A stretch of DNA of 10,598 nucleotides from CAYVMN01 sp964452575 (GCA_964452575.1 CAYVMN010000160.1:1-10598); one strand, 5' to 3'. Counted from the first letter of the stretch, positions 1 to 7,081 are shown. The notes: generated by a model from the letters alone, not told the origin. A program made the numbers and translations.

Positions 1-214
1 CGTTCTCACCCGCCTTCTTTTGCAACACATGCCTATGAGACGAGCGCCGATTTAATCAAATCCCAACCTGAAACCTGGCTTTTCTTTCCCATCCATCCGG
101 GAAAAACAGCATTTATCCCAAGAACTTTATGTTCGCTGAGTTAATTTGTCCCTAACCGTGAGCCTCTAAACCCGGAACCTGTGAACGCCTACTGCCACCG
201 TGAGCCCTCACCTC
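1..214. other. Non-coding left edge, downstream of mobB
   Basis: I find no credible gene here on either strand; reading frames are short and lack ribosome sites. It holds an AT-rich inverted repeat (TTTCCC at 85-90 with GGGAAA at 99-104) and a cluster of short related words (GTGAGC at 158, GTGAAC at 181, GTGAGC at 200), the last forming a small hairpin, GTGAG-CC-CTCAC, at 200-211. None of these hairpins is followed by a T-run in the mobB direction, so I see no clear terminator for the cofactor operon, which may continue beyond the window. Confidence 0.6.
155..211. repeat. Short imperfect direct repeats plus small hairpin
   Basis: The word ACCGTGAGCCTC at 155-166 recurs as ACCGTGAGCCCTC at 197-209, differing by one inserted C. 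A related GTGAAC lies between them at 181-186. The second copy overlaps the dyad GTGAG-CC-CTCAC (200-211), placed 4 bases beyond the mobB stop. The repeats are seen directly. Whether they belong to a dispersed intergenic repeat family cannot be judged from one window. Confidence 0.45.
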
Positions 215-757
215 CTAATAGGCGCTTTGCCGGTGCATGGGGTTTAGATAAGGGACAAGCCCAAAATGGCTGATCAAAAAATCAGCTAGCCCCTTGGCAT
301 CGTCCAGCGAAAAGCGTGGGACCCAGCTATCCACTTCCACATTGCTAACCAGGGCGAGCAATTGATCATCCGCCTTACAAAGGATTTCTCCATGGACCTC
401 AGGCCGGAAAACCTCTACCTTTGGCTTTCCCTGCCTCTTGTAACCCTCGGTCAGCACTATGTCCATATGAGAAAGGAACCTCTCGAGTTCGTCCAAATGG
501 TAATCATGGTCCACATTCATGACAATACCGATCTGCTTGGGGGAAGAGATTATTGCCACCTGAGCTCCAGCATGTTTATGACGGTAGCTGTCCTTTCCCG
601 GTTGATCTATTTCAAAGCCGTGGACATCATGCTTGACGGTTCCAACTCTGTATCCCCGTCCGACCAACTCTGGAATCAACTTCTCCAACAGGGTAGTCTT
701 TCCGACCCCTGATGGACCAACGATAGAGACTATAGGCGGATGTGTCACGGTGTTCAC
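215..757 (-). CDS. mobB: Molybdopterin-guanine dinucleotide biosynthesis protein MobB
   Basis: MobB is a small cytoplasmic P-loop GTP-binding protein that assists MobA in attaching a nucleotide to the molybdenum cofactor. At 180 residues it is close to the usual length. The Walker A motif GPSGVGKT is at residues 14-21. The family block from TVKHD to KHAGA (about 40-65), with its His/Asp-rich stretch, and the TEGYK...PKVEVFR segment (103-118) are both present. The GTG start at 757-755 overlaps the TGA of the upstream HTH gene (GTGA), and a GGAG ribosome site lies about 8 bases upstream, so translation is probably coupled. It is the last gene of the visible operon. No mobA is in the window. Confidence 0.93.
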   Translation of the reverse strand: MNTVTHPPIVSIVGPSGVGKTTLLEKLIPELVGRGYRVGTVKHDVHGFEIDQPGKDSYRHKHAGAQVAIISSPKQIGIVMNVDHDYHLDELERFLSHMDIVLTEGYKRQGKPKVEVFRPEVHGEILCKADDQLLALVSNVEVDSWVPRFSLDDAKGLADFLISHFGLVPYLNPMHRQSAY

Positions 758-1116
758 TCTGGTTCTCCTCCAATCAATCGTTTTTCCCCGCCAAATATAC
801 GGTTAAAGGTCTTGTTATCATCTCTTGTGCATTTCTCCTTTAGCACCCGGTATTTTTCCAGAAGATCTTTTCCCTCCTTGGTCAAGAAAGTGCCTGTTTT
901 TCTATCTGCACTCACTATCCGTTTGTTCAAGTATTTCTCCGTGGTCCTGATTTTGCTCCAGACCCCCCTGTAAGACATCTTCATTATCTTCGCAGTCTGA
1001 TTTATGGAGCCTGTCTTTTCTATGTTCTCCAATATCTCTTTCCTCCCCTCGCCGATTATTATTCGGCCATGTTCATCAACGACCCAGTGTCTTGATCTCA
1101 AATTGAGTAATCCCAT
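754..1116 (-). CDS. Stand-alone ModE-type winged-helix DNA-binding protein
   Basis: The 120-residue product matches the N-terminal DNA-binding domain of ModE (COG2005 type). It has the entry segment GRIIIGEGRKEILENI (17-32), the helix-turn-helix from TGSINQTAK to MSYRGVWSKIR (35-57), and a wing ending in LTKEGKDLLEKY (78-89). The C-terminal molybdate-binding Mop/TOBE part of full-length ModE is missing, leaving only about 25 charged residues. The ATG at 1116-1114 was chosen because AAGGGGG lies just upstream and the preceding TAA ends one base before it; a longer in-frame reading to 1221 would only overlap the C-terminus of the upstream gene. It sits inside a cofactor operon and is probably its local regulator. 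How it senses Mo/W is unknown; the PBP domain on the adjacent MoeA is a candidate partner. Confidence 0.85.
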   Translation of the reverse strand: MGLLNLRSRHWVVDEHGRIIIGEGRKEILENIEKTGSINQTAKIMKMSYRGVWSKIRTTEKYLNKRIVSADRKTGTFLTKEGKDLLEKYRVLKEKCTRDDNKTFNRIFGGEKRLIGGEPE

Positions 1117-1117
1117 T

Positions 1118-3058
1118 TTATCCCCCTTCCACCTCCATCCACAGCTGCCCGCTATTGGAAGGATCATATCCACCCAAGGACTCGACCCGTTCACGGAAAT
1201 CCTGAGTCCGAATCGTCTCAAGCACGGACCGGATATTGGGCAGATCTAACATCCCGGTTGGGATGATCAGGTCGTATTGTTCTCTTTCCATCTGAATAAA
1301 TTCCAGACCAAGGGCCTTGGCTGCCGCGAAAATCCCCATGCCGCAATCAGCGGCACCGCTCAGAACATCCACCGCCACCGCCATATGGGTGAATTCCTCA
1401 TGGTCATATCCCCTTATAGACTTAGGTTCTATCCCAAGCTGACTAAGTTTGTAATCGAGAAGGACGCGCGTTCCGGATCCGGCCTGGCGATTAACAAAGG
1501 CGATATCCCCCCGGGCCAGGTCTTCTATGCCCCTAACATCCTTTGGGTTACCCTTGGCCACGATCAACCCCTGATCTCGCAGGACCAGATGGAATACATT
1601 GACACGGACCCCCTTAAGATACCTCCTTATGTACGAAAGGTTATATTGACCGGTCTGGGTATCCAATAGATGGGAGCCGGATATGTGACATGTACCCTTT
1701 TTGAGGGCCATTAGCCCCCCAAGGCTACCCACATTGCCGGATGATATACGGATATTGTAACCTTTACGCCTGATTTCGTCTGCCAGGACATCGATGGTGA
1801 TGTCGTGACTTCCGATAATCACCACCGTGTTGAGCAGGTCTTCTTCATCTACCAGCAGTTCCGCAAGGGCCTCATCCCTTTGGGAAAGCCCTTCCGAAAG
1901 CGCCGGAACCCGAATAATGCCTTCGGCCCTCGCCAGGGTGGTAATGGAACCGGCCGCCCTGGGGAGAGGGGTTGCAACATACCTTGCACCTACCTTCCCT
2001 ATATTTACCCTCAGAAACTCCTCCATTCCCGGCTTGGATGGGATATCTCGAGTGGGGTGTACCTTGATTTGATCCCGTTTCGGGGGACGCGCGCCCTGCA
2101 ACCTGTAAAGGAGGGGCCTTACAAATTGCTCAAAGGATAAGGCAGCGGAAACAGGATAGCCAGGATTACCCACCACCGGCTTTCCATTCACAATCCCCAA
2201 AATCGTGGGTTTCCCAGGCATCATTGTAACACCGTGTACCAAGACCTCCCCCAGTTCATCGATGGCATGCACGGTGAAGTCCTTACTACCTGCTGAGGAC
2301 CCTGCATTTATGATGACAACGTGGGCATCAGATTCAACCCCTCGTTTCAGACCTTTCACTATGCCCTCTTCTACATCCGGTATGATGTCATGGACAACAG
2401 GAATTCCACCAGAGTCGAGCACCAGTCCAGCCAACATGGTAGAATTGAAGTCAATGATCTGTCCTGGCCCTAATATCTCTTCATTCCCGATAACTCGATG
2501 ATCTAGAAGCTCTGAGCCCGATGGAATAATGGCTACCCTCGGTCTCTCCCAGACCCTGACAGAAAAGACCCCTGCACTTATAAGGGCCCCTAGATCATAG
2601 GCACTGATCCTGTGGGACTGGGGAAGAAGCAGTTGAGTTGCCACGATATCTTCCCCCACCTTGCGGACGTTTTGCCATGGATAGGAGGGGGTCCGAATCT
2701 CTACATGCCCTTCATCTACCTGATGAATCTTCTCTACCATGATAACCGAGTCAAATGGCTCGGGTAGAGGTTGCCCCGTATTTATCCATATGGCATCCCT
2801 TTCCAACTCCAAGACCCTTGGAGACCTTTCAGTGGTGCCGTAAGTCTGCTCCGCCTTCACCGCGATTCCGTCCATGGCAGCAGAGTGAAAGGAGGGAGCC
2901 GAGCGTCTTGCAAAGACCGGTTCAGCTGTAACTCGTGCCAAGGCCACCTCGGTCTTCACCATCTCAATCCCTGTGCGAAACTCTGGGCCAAATCGGGAAA
3001 AGAAGAGATCCTTAGCTTCCTCAAGAGATTTCATGGAAAGATAGATTCGTCGCGTCAC
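1118..3058 (-). CDS. MoeA-type molybdopterin molybdotransferase fused to a PBP-like oxyanion-binding domain
   Basis: This 646-residue protein joins two modules. Residues about 10-400 are a MoeA: the N-terminal PSFHSAAMDGIAV motif (55-67), the MoCF nucleotide/pterin-binding segment with NAGSSAGSKDF (251-261), MMPGKPTILG (279-288), GNPGYPVSA (297-305), and a C-terminal beta domain to about 395. Residues about 410-640 resemble the PBP_like domain (COG1910), as in molybdate/tungstate periplasmic-binding proteins but without a signal peptide, with landmarks HISGSHLLD (458-466), RQAGSGTR (524-531) and GAADCGMG (568-575). MoeA inserts Mo or W into adenylylated molybdopterin; the PBP part may deliver or sense the oxyanion (inference). 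The GTG at 3058 was chosen because it overlaps the upstream TGA and follows GGAGG by 6 bases; ATG at 3034 lacks a ribosome site. Confidence 0.93.
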   Translation of the reverse strand: MTRRIYLSMKSLEEAKDLFFSRFGPEFRTGIEMVKTEVALARVTAEPVFARRSAPSFHSAAMDGIAVKAEQTYGTTERSPRVLELERDAIWINTGQPLPEPFDSVIMVEKIHQVDEGHVEIRTPSYPWQNVRKVGEDIVATQLLLPQSHRISAYDLGALISAGVFSVRVWERPRVAIIPSGSELLDHRVIGNEEILGPGQIIDFNSTMLAGLVLDSGGIPVVHDIIPDVEEGIVKGLKRGVESDAHVVIINAGSSAGSKDFTVHAIDELGEVLVHGVTMMPGKPTILGIVNGKPVVGNPGYPVSAALSFEQFVRPLLYRLQGARPPKRDQIKVHPTRDIPSKPGMEEFLRVNIGKVGARYVATPLPRAAGSITTLARAEGIIRVPALSEGLSQRDEALAELLVDEEDLLNTVVIIGSHDITIDVLADEIRRKGYNIRISSGNVGSLGGLMALKKGTCHISGSHLLDTQTGQYNLSYIRRYLKGVRVNVFHLVLRDQGLIVAKGNPKDVRGIEDLARGDIAFVNRQAGSGTRVLLDYKLSQLGIEPKSIRGYDHEEFTHMAVAVDVLSGAADCGMGIFAAAKALGLEFIQMEREQYDLIIPTGMLDLPNIRSVLETIRTQDFRERVESLGGYDPSNSGQLWMEVEGG

Positions 3059-4311
3059 CCACGACCTCCATCGACTTCCCAGAAGGGCATGACCATCACG
3101 GTCTGGCCCTTATAGACACCTTCGGTATTAATGTCCACCCGTATCAAACCATCTGCCTCCACCAGGGTGGAGATAAGCCCTGATTTTCCAAATATCGGTT
3201 CAGCGATCAGGGTGCCCCCCTTTTCAATAAGCTTCACTCGGATATAATCCTCTCGCCCCGGGGCAGATTCTACATTTTGGCTCAGCTGGGCTTCCAAATG
3301 TTTACAAAATCTGCCCGCAGAGTGACTATGCCCGGAAATCCTTGATATCAATCGCGTCAAGAAGACCTCTGCGACCACCAGTGCAGAGGCCACATGACCC
3401 GGAAGGCCTATAACAGGCCTTGGCCCAGATCTTCCAATTATAGTGGGTTTACCAGGACTTATGGATATGCCGTGTACAAGCAATTCAAAATCGGGCAGGG
3501 TCTCAAATACCTCAAGGGTAAGATCTCTCGTACCGACAGAACTGCCCCCGGATACCCAGACCGTATCTGCCTGGGCCGCCTCCTTTTCAACCATATGCCT
3601 CATGGGCTCAAACTCGTCACGGCACAGGCCCAAATAGAAGGGTACAGCTCCGAACCGTTTGCAAAAGGCCCCTAGGGTATAACGATTGATGTCCCTTACC
3701 TCGCCCGGCCGTGGCTGCCTATCAATGGTAACGATCTCATCACCGGTTGATAGGATAGCAACCTTCGGTCTCCTGAACACAGTGGCTTCTGACACGCCAA
3801 GGCCTGCCATTACCCCTAGATCCTGGGGCCGCAATCTGTGACCTTTCTTGAGAACAATGCTCCCCCGGACAAAATCATCTCCGGGCTGGATCACATTCTC
3901 AAGGGGTGATATGGCTCGGCCCACCTCAAGGGTCTCGCTATCCAACAGAGTGCAATATTCCACCATCACCACCCCGTCTGCGCCTTCGGGCAACTTTCCG
4001 CCGGTGGAAATCTTGATGGCCTGACCTTCCCCAACCCTGATCCCATGGGACTCGCCCATCCGAATCTCGCCTGTCACTGCCAGAAGGGCGGGCAGGCCTT
4101 CGCTGGCCCCAAAGGTATCCCTTGCCCTCACGGCATATCCATCCATGGTTGACCTGAAAAAGCCGGGAAGGTCCTCTGGGGCGATAAGATCTTGGCTCAA
4201 AACGCGGCCGAGCGAGTCTTCTAGCGGGGTCGTTTCTTCCCCTGCCGGGGTAAACTGATCTATGATTTCAAAGACCTCATCGGGCCTTTTGAGTTTGAAA
4301 AATCGATCCAT
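3055..4311 (-). CDS. moeA: Molybdopterin molybdotransferase MoeA
   Basis: This 418-residue cytoplasmic enzyme has normal MoeA length and the full motif set: STMDGYAV (54-61), ISTGGKLPEGADGVV (101-115), LSTGDEI (187-193), SGGSSVGTRD (254-263), SPGKPTIIG (285-293) and GLPGHVASA (302-310), followed by a C-terminal beta domain. It catalyses metal insertion into molybdopterin. The ATG at 4311-4309 has only a weak GCGGGA ribosome-site match, but the protein begins as MoeA proteins usually do. It is first of four leftward genes and overlaps the MoeA-PBP gene by 4 bases. Having two MoeA copies in one operon suggests division of labour, for example Mo versus W, as proposed for other anaerobes and archaea; the sequence does not show which copy does what. 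Confidence 0.95.
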   Translation of the reverse strand: MDRFFKLKRPDEVFEIIDQFTPAGEETTPLEDSLGRVLSQDLIAPEDLPGFFRSTMDGYAVRARDTFGASEGLPALLAVTGEIRMGESHGIRVGEGQAIKISTGGKLPEGADGVVMVEYCTLLDSETLEVGRAISPLENVIQPGDDFVRGSIVLKKGHRLRPQDLGVMAGLGVSEATVFRRPKVAILSTGDEIVTIDRQPRPGEVRDINRYTLGAFCKRFGAVPFYLGLCRDEFEPMRHMVEKEAAQADTVWVSGGSSVGTRDLTLEVFETLPDFELLVHGISISPGKPTIIGRSGPRPVIGLPGHVASALVVAEVFLTRLISRISGHSHSAGRFCKHLEAQLSQNVESAPGREDYIRVKLIEKGGTLIAEPIFGKSGLISTLVEADGLIRVDINTEGVYKGQTVMVMPFWEVDGGRG

Positions 4312-4351
4312 ATCCCGCTTTGTGAGATTTCTCCCCTTGGTTACCCATCAA

Positions 4352-4392
4352 ATACCTACCAGGTATGCTGTATGCTGGGCTCAATGTCCCAG
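4352..4392. repeat. Inverted and direct repeats in the moe leader
   Basis: Between the proposed start of transcription and moeA lie ATACCT-ACC-AGGTAT (4352-4366), a direct duplication of TATGCTG (4364-4377), and CTGGG...CCCAG (4375-4379 with 4388-4392). They could form small leader hairpins or a second protein site. The leader seems too short and simple to be a Moco riboswitch. Confidence 0.35.
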
Positions 4393-4401
4393 AGTAAGTC
4401 G

Positions 4402-4430
4402 AATATGTCATACCTGACATATCACTGCAA
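4402..4430 (-). promoter_or_regulatory. Candidate sigma70 promoter of the moe/mob operon
   Basis: Reading leftward, TTGCAG (4430-4425) and CATATT (4407-4402) are separated by exactly 17 bases, about 90 bases upstream of the moeA ATG. Each hexamer is only a moderate match to consensus (3/6 and 4/6). Spacing, position and the overlying palindrome make it the best promoter candidate for the operon. Start-site mapping has not been seen. Confidence 0.45.
4403..4422. promoter_or_regulatory. Perfect inverted repeat, candidate operator
   Basis: The arms ATATGTCA (4403-4410) and TGACATAT (4415-4422) are perfect reverse complements around the spacer TACC. The dyad covers the spacer and nearly all of the -10 of the proposed moe/mob promoter, where a repressor would block RNA polymerase. 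The ModE-type HTH encoded in the same operon is the obvious candidate ligand, but the match to known ModE sites is not strong and the link is inferred. Confidence 0.5.
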
Positions 4431-4647
4431 CAGGAAATTTGTTTCTCTGGATCAGCAGGCGCTCACATTCCAGCCTCACCTCCCTTTCCTCACCCATTCT
4501 AAAGAGGTAGCTGCTAATATCCTGACAACCCAGGAGACGCATATGCCTACGAACCCTCTTCTTCACCCCCTTTCTGACCCTGCGGTAGCCCTTCCACGAA
4601 AGGCCCAGATGGTCGATCAATTTGCGAAATTCCCGGTCGTCTAACAT
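4408..4647 (-). pseudogene. Truncated CheR-type N-terminal domain (gene remnant)
   Basis: This 79-residue reading frame resembles the helical N-terminal domain of CheR-family protein methyltransferases: LDDREFRKLIDHLGLSW, then a basic VRKGVKKRVRRHM stretch (24-36), LGCQDISSYL (39-48) and an EC.RLL helix near residue 60. CheR proteins continue into a Ser-Arg-Phe-Phe-Arg type junction and a catalytic SAM-binding domain of about 200 residues. Here the frame diverges after about residue 65 and stops at 4408, with no methyltransferase domain in any frame before moeA. The ATG at 4647-4645 has a poorly spaced AGGG upstream and an in-frame stop three codons further up. I read it as the 5' end of a gene cut by rearrangement, with the moe operon promoter at or near the break. 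A functional single-domain protein is less likely but possible. Confidence 0.6.
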
Positions 4648-4793
4648 CCCTAACTATTGTATTTTTCGTGAAATCGAACTATTCTTGATGGACTTGTAAA
4701 ACACCTCATAGACCATCATTTCGGACTTTTTACGGGATTGTCAATCTTATTGTGGAAGTAGATTTTAATCAAACAGGCTAGACTATATACTAA
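4648..4793. other. Intergenic region before hpnB
   Basis: This AT-rich gap separates the leftward CheR-like remnant from rightward hpnB. A TTGTCA at 4738-4743 could be a -35, but the TAGATT (4759) and TTTTAA (4763) boxes give spacings of 15 and 19, so no convincing promoter can be named. No repeats of note. Confidence 0.4.
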
Positions 4794-5942
4794 ATGAACT
4801 GGAGTTCTCTCGCCATAGCCGGGGCATCGGTCTGGCTGGTCATCTTGCTGCTTCCTTGGCGACCCTGGGATACACGCCAGTCTCTGGATGCCCCTTCCTC
4901 CCCATCTGAAGAGGAAGACCTGATGGGCATCACGGTCCTTATCCCCGCGCGTAATGAGGCTGAGGTAATTGAGGCGTCCCTTTCAGGGTTGCTGGCACAG
5001 GGGGCCCATTTAAAGATCATTCTGATAGATGACCAGTCCACAGACAGTACTGCCCGGGTAGCAGAGGGAATGGCCGGCCATAACCTCCGCATCATCTCGG
5101 GCGAGCCTATGCCAGCGGGCTGGAGCGGAAAGCTCTGGGCATTTGAGCAGGGAATCAGGTACGTTGACACGCCGCTTCTCCTGCTAATGGACGCTGACAT
5201 TGAGCTGGGACCTGGAATCCTGGCTGAACTCCGTAAAAAAATGAAGCAAGACGACATTCAGCTCATTTCATTAATGGCAGGCCTACGGATGGTCTCTTTC
5301 TGGGAACGGCTGTTGATGCCCGCCTTTGTCTTTTTTTTTAAGCTGATCTATCCCTTCCGCTTATCCAACTCTGCCTTTCCAGGAATTGCCGCAGCCGCAG
5401 GAGGATGTATCCTTATAGAAAAAGCGGTCCTCGATAGCATTGACGGCTTCAAGGCACTGCGAGGTCACCTGATCGATGATTGCGCTTTGGCAGAGAGGGT
5501 TAAGTCATCCGGGTATAGGACATGGATAGGTCTTACCCATTCGGTAAAAAGCCTGCGACCATATAATCATCTCATCGCCATCTGGAAAATGGTAGCACGG
5601 ACCGCCTTCACGCAACTCCATTACTCAACCCTCCTCCTCCTTTTATGCACGGCCCTGATGATACTTGCGTTCTGGGTTCCAGTCTTGGGTTTATTATTAT
5701 TTCCCTCCTCAGTTGCAAGAATCATCTCTCTGCTTGCTATTGCCGGCATGGCCCTAAGCTACCTTCCAACCCTCAGGTTTTATCGTCTATCAGGATGGTG
5801 GGTAGCCTCCATGCCTCTAATAGGCACCCTATACCTTGCAATGACGTGGTCCTCTGCTATTTGGTCATGGCAAGGAAAAGGTCCTAATTGGAAAGACAGG
5901 TCATATTTAAAAAATGGCAGCCACGAATCTTCCTCCGCTTGA
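4794..5942 (+). CDS. hpnB: Hopene-associated glycosyltransferase HpnB
   Basis: The 382-residue protein is a family 2 type glycosyltransferase with membrane anchors, matching HpnB in length and motifs. An N-terminal membrane helix (about 5-21) precedes the cytoplasmic GT-A domain, which starts at ITVLIPARNEAEVIE (46-60) and shows the nucleotide-sugar residues IDDQSTDST (78-86) and the LMDADIEL metal motif (131-138). HLIDDCALAERVKSSGYRT (225-243) carries the probable catalytic acidic pair. The SLRPYN segment (253-258) and hydrophobic helices at about 278-302, 306-326 and 335-356 follow. Its exact reaction is unsettled; it is known mainly by its association with hopanoid genes. The ATG is kept because the anchor helix follows directly, although no Shine-Dalgarno sequence is visible. 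hpnH lies 113 bases downstream. Confidence 0.9.
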   Translation: MNWSSLAIAGASVWLVILLLPWRPWDTRQSLDAPSSPSEEEDLMGITVLIPARNEAEVIEASLSGLLAQGAHLKIILIDDQSTDSTARVAEGMAGHNLRIISGEPMPAGWSGKLWAFEQGIRYVDTPLLLLMDADIELGPGILAELRKKMKQDDIQLISLMAGLRMVSFWERLLMPAFVFFFKLIYPFRLSNSAFPGIAAAAGGCILIEKAVLDSIDGFKALRGHLIDDCALAERVKSSGYRTWIGLTHSVKSLRPYNHLIAIWKMVARTAFTQLHYSTLLLLLCTALMILAFWVPVLGLLLFPSSVARIISLLAIAGMALSYLPTLRFYRLSGWWVASMPLIGTLYLAMTWSSAIWSWQGKGPNWKDRSYLKNGSHESSSA

Positions 5943-6055
5943 CACGCGACTCTCATTTTTCTAAACTTCCTTCTTCGAAAACCGTTTGCTCCTGCTGGAA
6001 CGGCTGTCCATTTTTCAGACAAATAGATGACAAGAGAGACCTTGAGGGTTTACAT
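5943..6055 (+). other. Gap between hpnB and hpnH
   Basis: An open frame continuous with hpnH crosses this gap back to 5888, inside hpnB, but its residues do not resemble HpnH and no ribosome site precedes the upstream ATG. The only useful signal is GAGGG at 6044-6048, placed 7 bases before the proposed TTG start of hpnH. Confidence 0.5.
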
Positions 6056-7081
6056 TTGAGCATACCAGGGATCCAAAAGGCGCGGATCGGCGCCTACATC
6101 GCCCGGCAGAAGCTTACGGGCAACGGGCGGTTTCCACTCGTCTTGATGTTGGAACCCTTGTTCCGATGCAATCTCCGCTGCAAGGGCTGTGGAAAGATAA
6201 CTTATCCTGACGAGGTTTTGCGCAGGCATCTTAGCGTCCAGGAGTGCGTGAGATCCGTTGAAGAGTGCGGCGCACCCGTTGTCTCCATTGCAGGTGGGGA
6301 GCCGTTGCTTCATCCAGATATCCATATCATCGCTCATGAGCTGACGGCCCGCAAGAGGTTCGTCTACCTATGCACCAATGCCCTTCTCTTGGAAAAGATG
6401 GTCGACCATTTCGATCCATCCCCTTATTTGACCTTTAATGTCCATCTAGATGGACTGTATGAATCCCATGACGCACGTGTGAGTTGCAGAGGCGCATTCG
6501 ACAAGGCTATATCAGCTATCCGCCTGCTCATATCAAAGGGCTTCCGAGTAACCACTAACACAACCCTCTTTGATGGAGAAACGCCCCAGGGTGCAGCCAG
6601 GTTGTTCGATTTCCTTTCCACCCTTGGAGTAGAGGGCATGACGATTTCCCCTGGATTTTGCTATGAAAACGCCTCTGATCAGAAGCACTTTCTAAGACGT
6701 GATGGTACCAAGGCCCTCTTCCGTAATCTGTTCCAGCTCAGAAAAGGGAAGGATTGGAGATTCAACCACAGCACCCTTTATCTGGATTTCTTGGCCGGCA
6801 ATCAAGATTATGCCTGCCTGCCCTGGGGAAATCCAACATACAACATCTTCGGATGGCAAAGACCTTGCTACCTCCTCAATGATGGCTACGCGGGAACTTA
6901 CAGAGAATTGATGGAGACTACGGATTGGACAAAATACGGGGTTGGAAAAGACCGACGCTGTGCCAACTGTATGATCCATTCGGGCTTTGAGCCCACGGCA
7001 GTAATGGATTCCTTTAATAACCCCCTGAAGGCCCTGGCGGTCGGTCTAAGGGGCCGATTCGGATCGCATATGAAAGATTGA
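6056..7081 (+). CDS. hpnH: Adenosyl-hopene transferase HpnH (radical SAM)
   Basis: HpnH is a radical SAM enzyme that adds a 5'-deoxyadenosyl radical to hopene, giving adenosylhopane, the first C35 hopanoid. From the proposed TTG start the protein has 341 residues and opens SIPGIQKARIGAYIARQ, as HpnH proteins normally do. The iron-sulfur motif CNLRCKGC carries Cys38, Cys42 and Cys45; GGEP is at 80-83; FNVHLDG at 127-133. The characteristic C-terminal segments NPTYNIFGWQRPCYLL (259-274) and RCANCMIH (301-308) contain Cys271, Cys302 and Cys305. GAGGG at 6044-6048 fits TTG 6056; a longer frame from ATG 5888 would overlap hpnB and add unrelated residues. The last 68 bases overlap the convergent hpnG gene. 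Confidence 0.93.
   Translation: MSIPGIQKARIGAYIARQKLTGNGRFPLVLMLEPLFRCNLRCKGCGKITYPDEVLRRHLSVQECVRSVEECGAPVVSIAGGEPLLHPDIHIIAHELTARKRFVYLCTNALLLEKMVDHFDPSPYLTFNVHLDGLYESHDARVSCRGAFDKAISAIRLLISKGFRVTTNTTLFDGETPQGAARLFDFLSTLGVEGMTISPGFCYENASDQKHFLRRDGTKALFRNLFQLRKGKDWRFNHSTLYLDFLAGNQDYACLPWGNPTYNIFGWQRPCYLLNDGYAGTYRELMETTDWTKYGVGKDRRCANCMIHSGFEPTAVMDSFNNPLKALAVGLRGRFGSHMKD
7014..7081. other. Convergent 3' overlap of hpnH and hpnG
   Basis: The stop of rightward hpnH (7079-7081) and the stop of leftward hpnG (7014-7016) lie past each other, so 68 bases encode protein on both strands. The hpnH side carries the family-like NNPLKALAVGLRG stretch; the hpnG side carries a Pro/Gly-rich tail. There is no room for a conventional terminator between the two transcripts. 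Confidence 0.85.

Noticed and set aside
85..104. TTTCCC/GGGAAA hairpin as the operon terminator
   Set aside because: Weak stem with an 8-base loop and no T-run on the mobB strand.
1117..1221. N-terminal extension of the ModE-like gene to 1221
   Set aside because: The extra 35 residues are a shadow of the MoeA-PBP C-terminus, have no ribosome site and do not resemble ModE; ATG at 1116 has AAGGGGG upstream.
4312..4400. Moco riboswitch upstream of moeA
   Set aside because: The leader is short and its small hairpins do not show the multi-helix arrangement expected of that RNA class; a covariance-model search would decide.
4372..4644. 90-codon plus-strand frame opposite the CheR-like remnant
   Set aside because: No recognisable motifs or ribosome site; the minus-strand frame shows family residues.
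4790..5257. 155-codon minus-strand frame inside hpnB
   Set aside because: Ser/Arg/Pro-rich shadow of a clearly identified glycosyltransferase, with no domain likeness.
5888..6055. N-terminal extension of HpnH from ATG 5888
   Set aside because: It overlaps hpnB and encodes residues unlike HpnH; the TTG at 6056 has a good ribosome site and family-like first residues.
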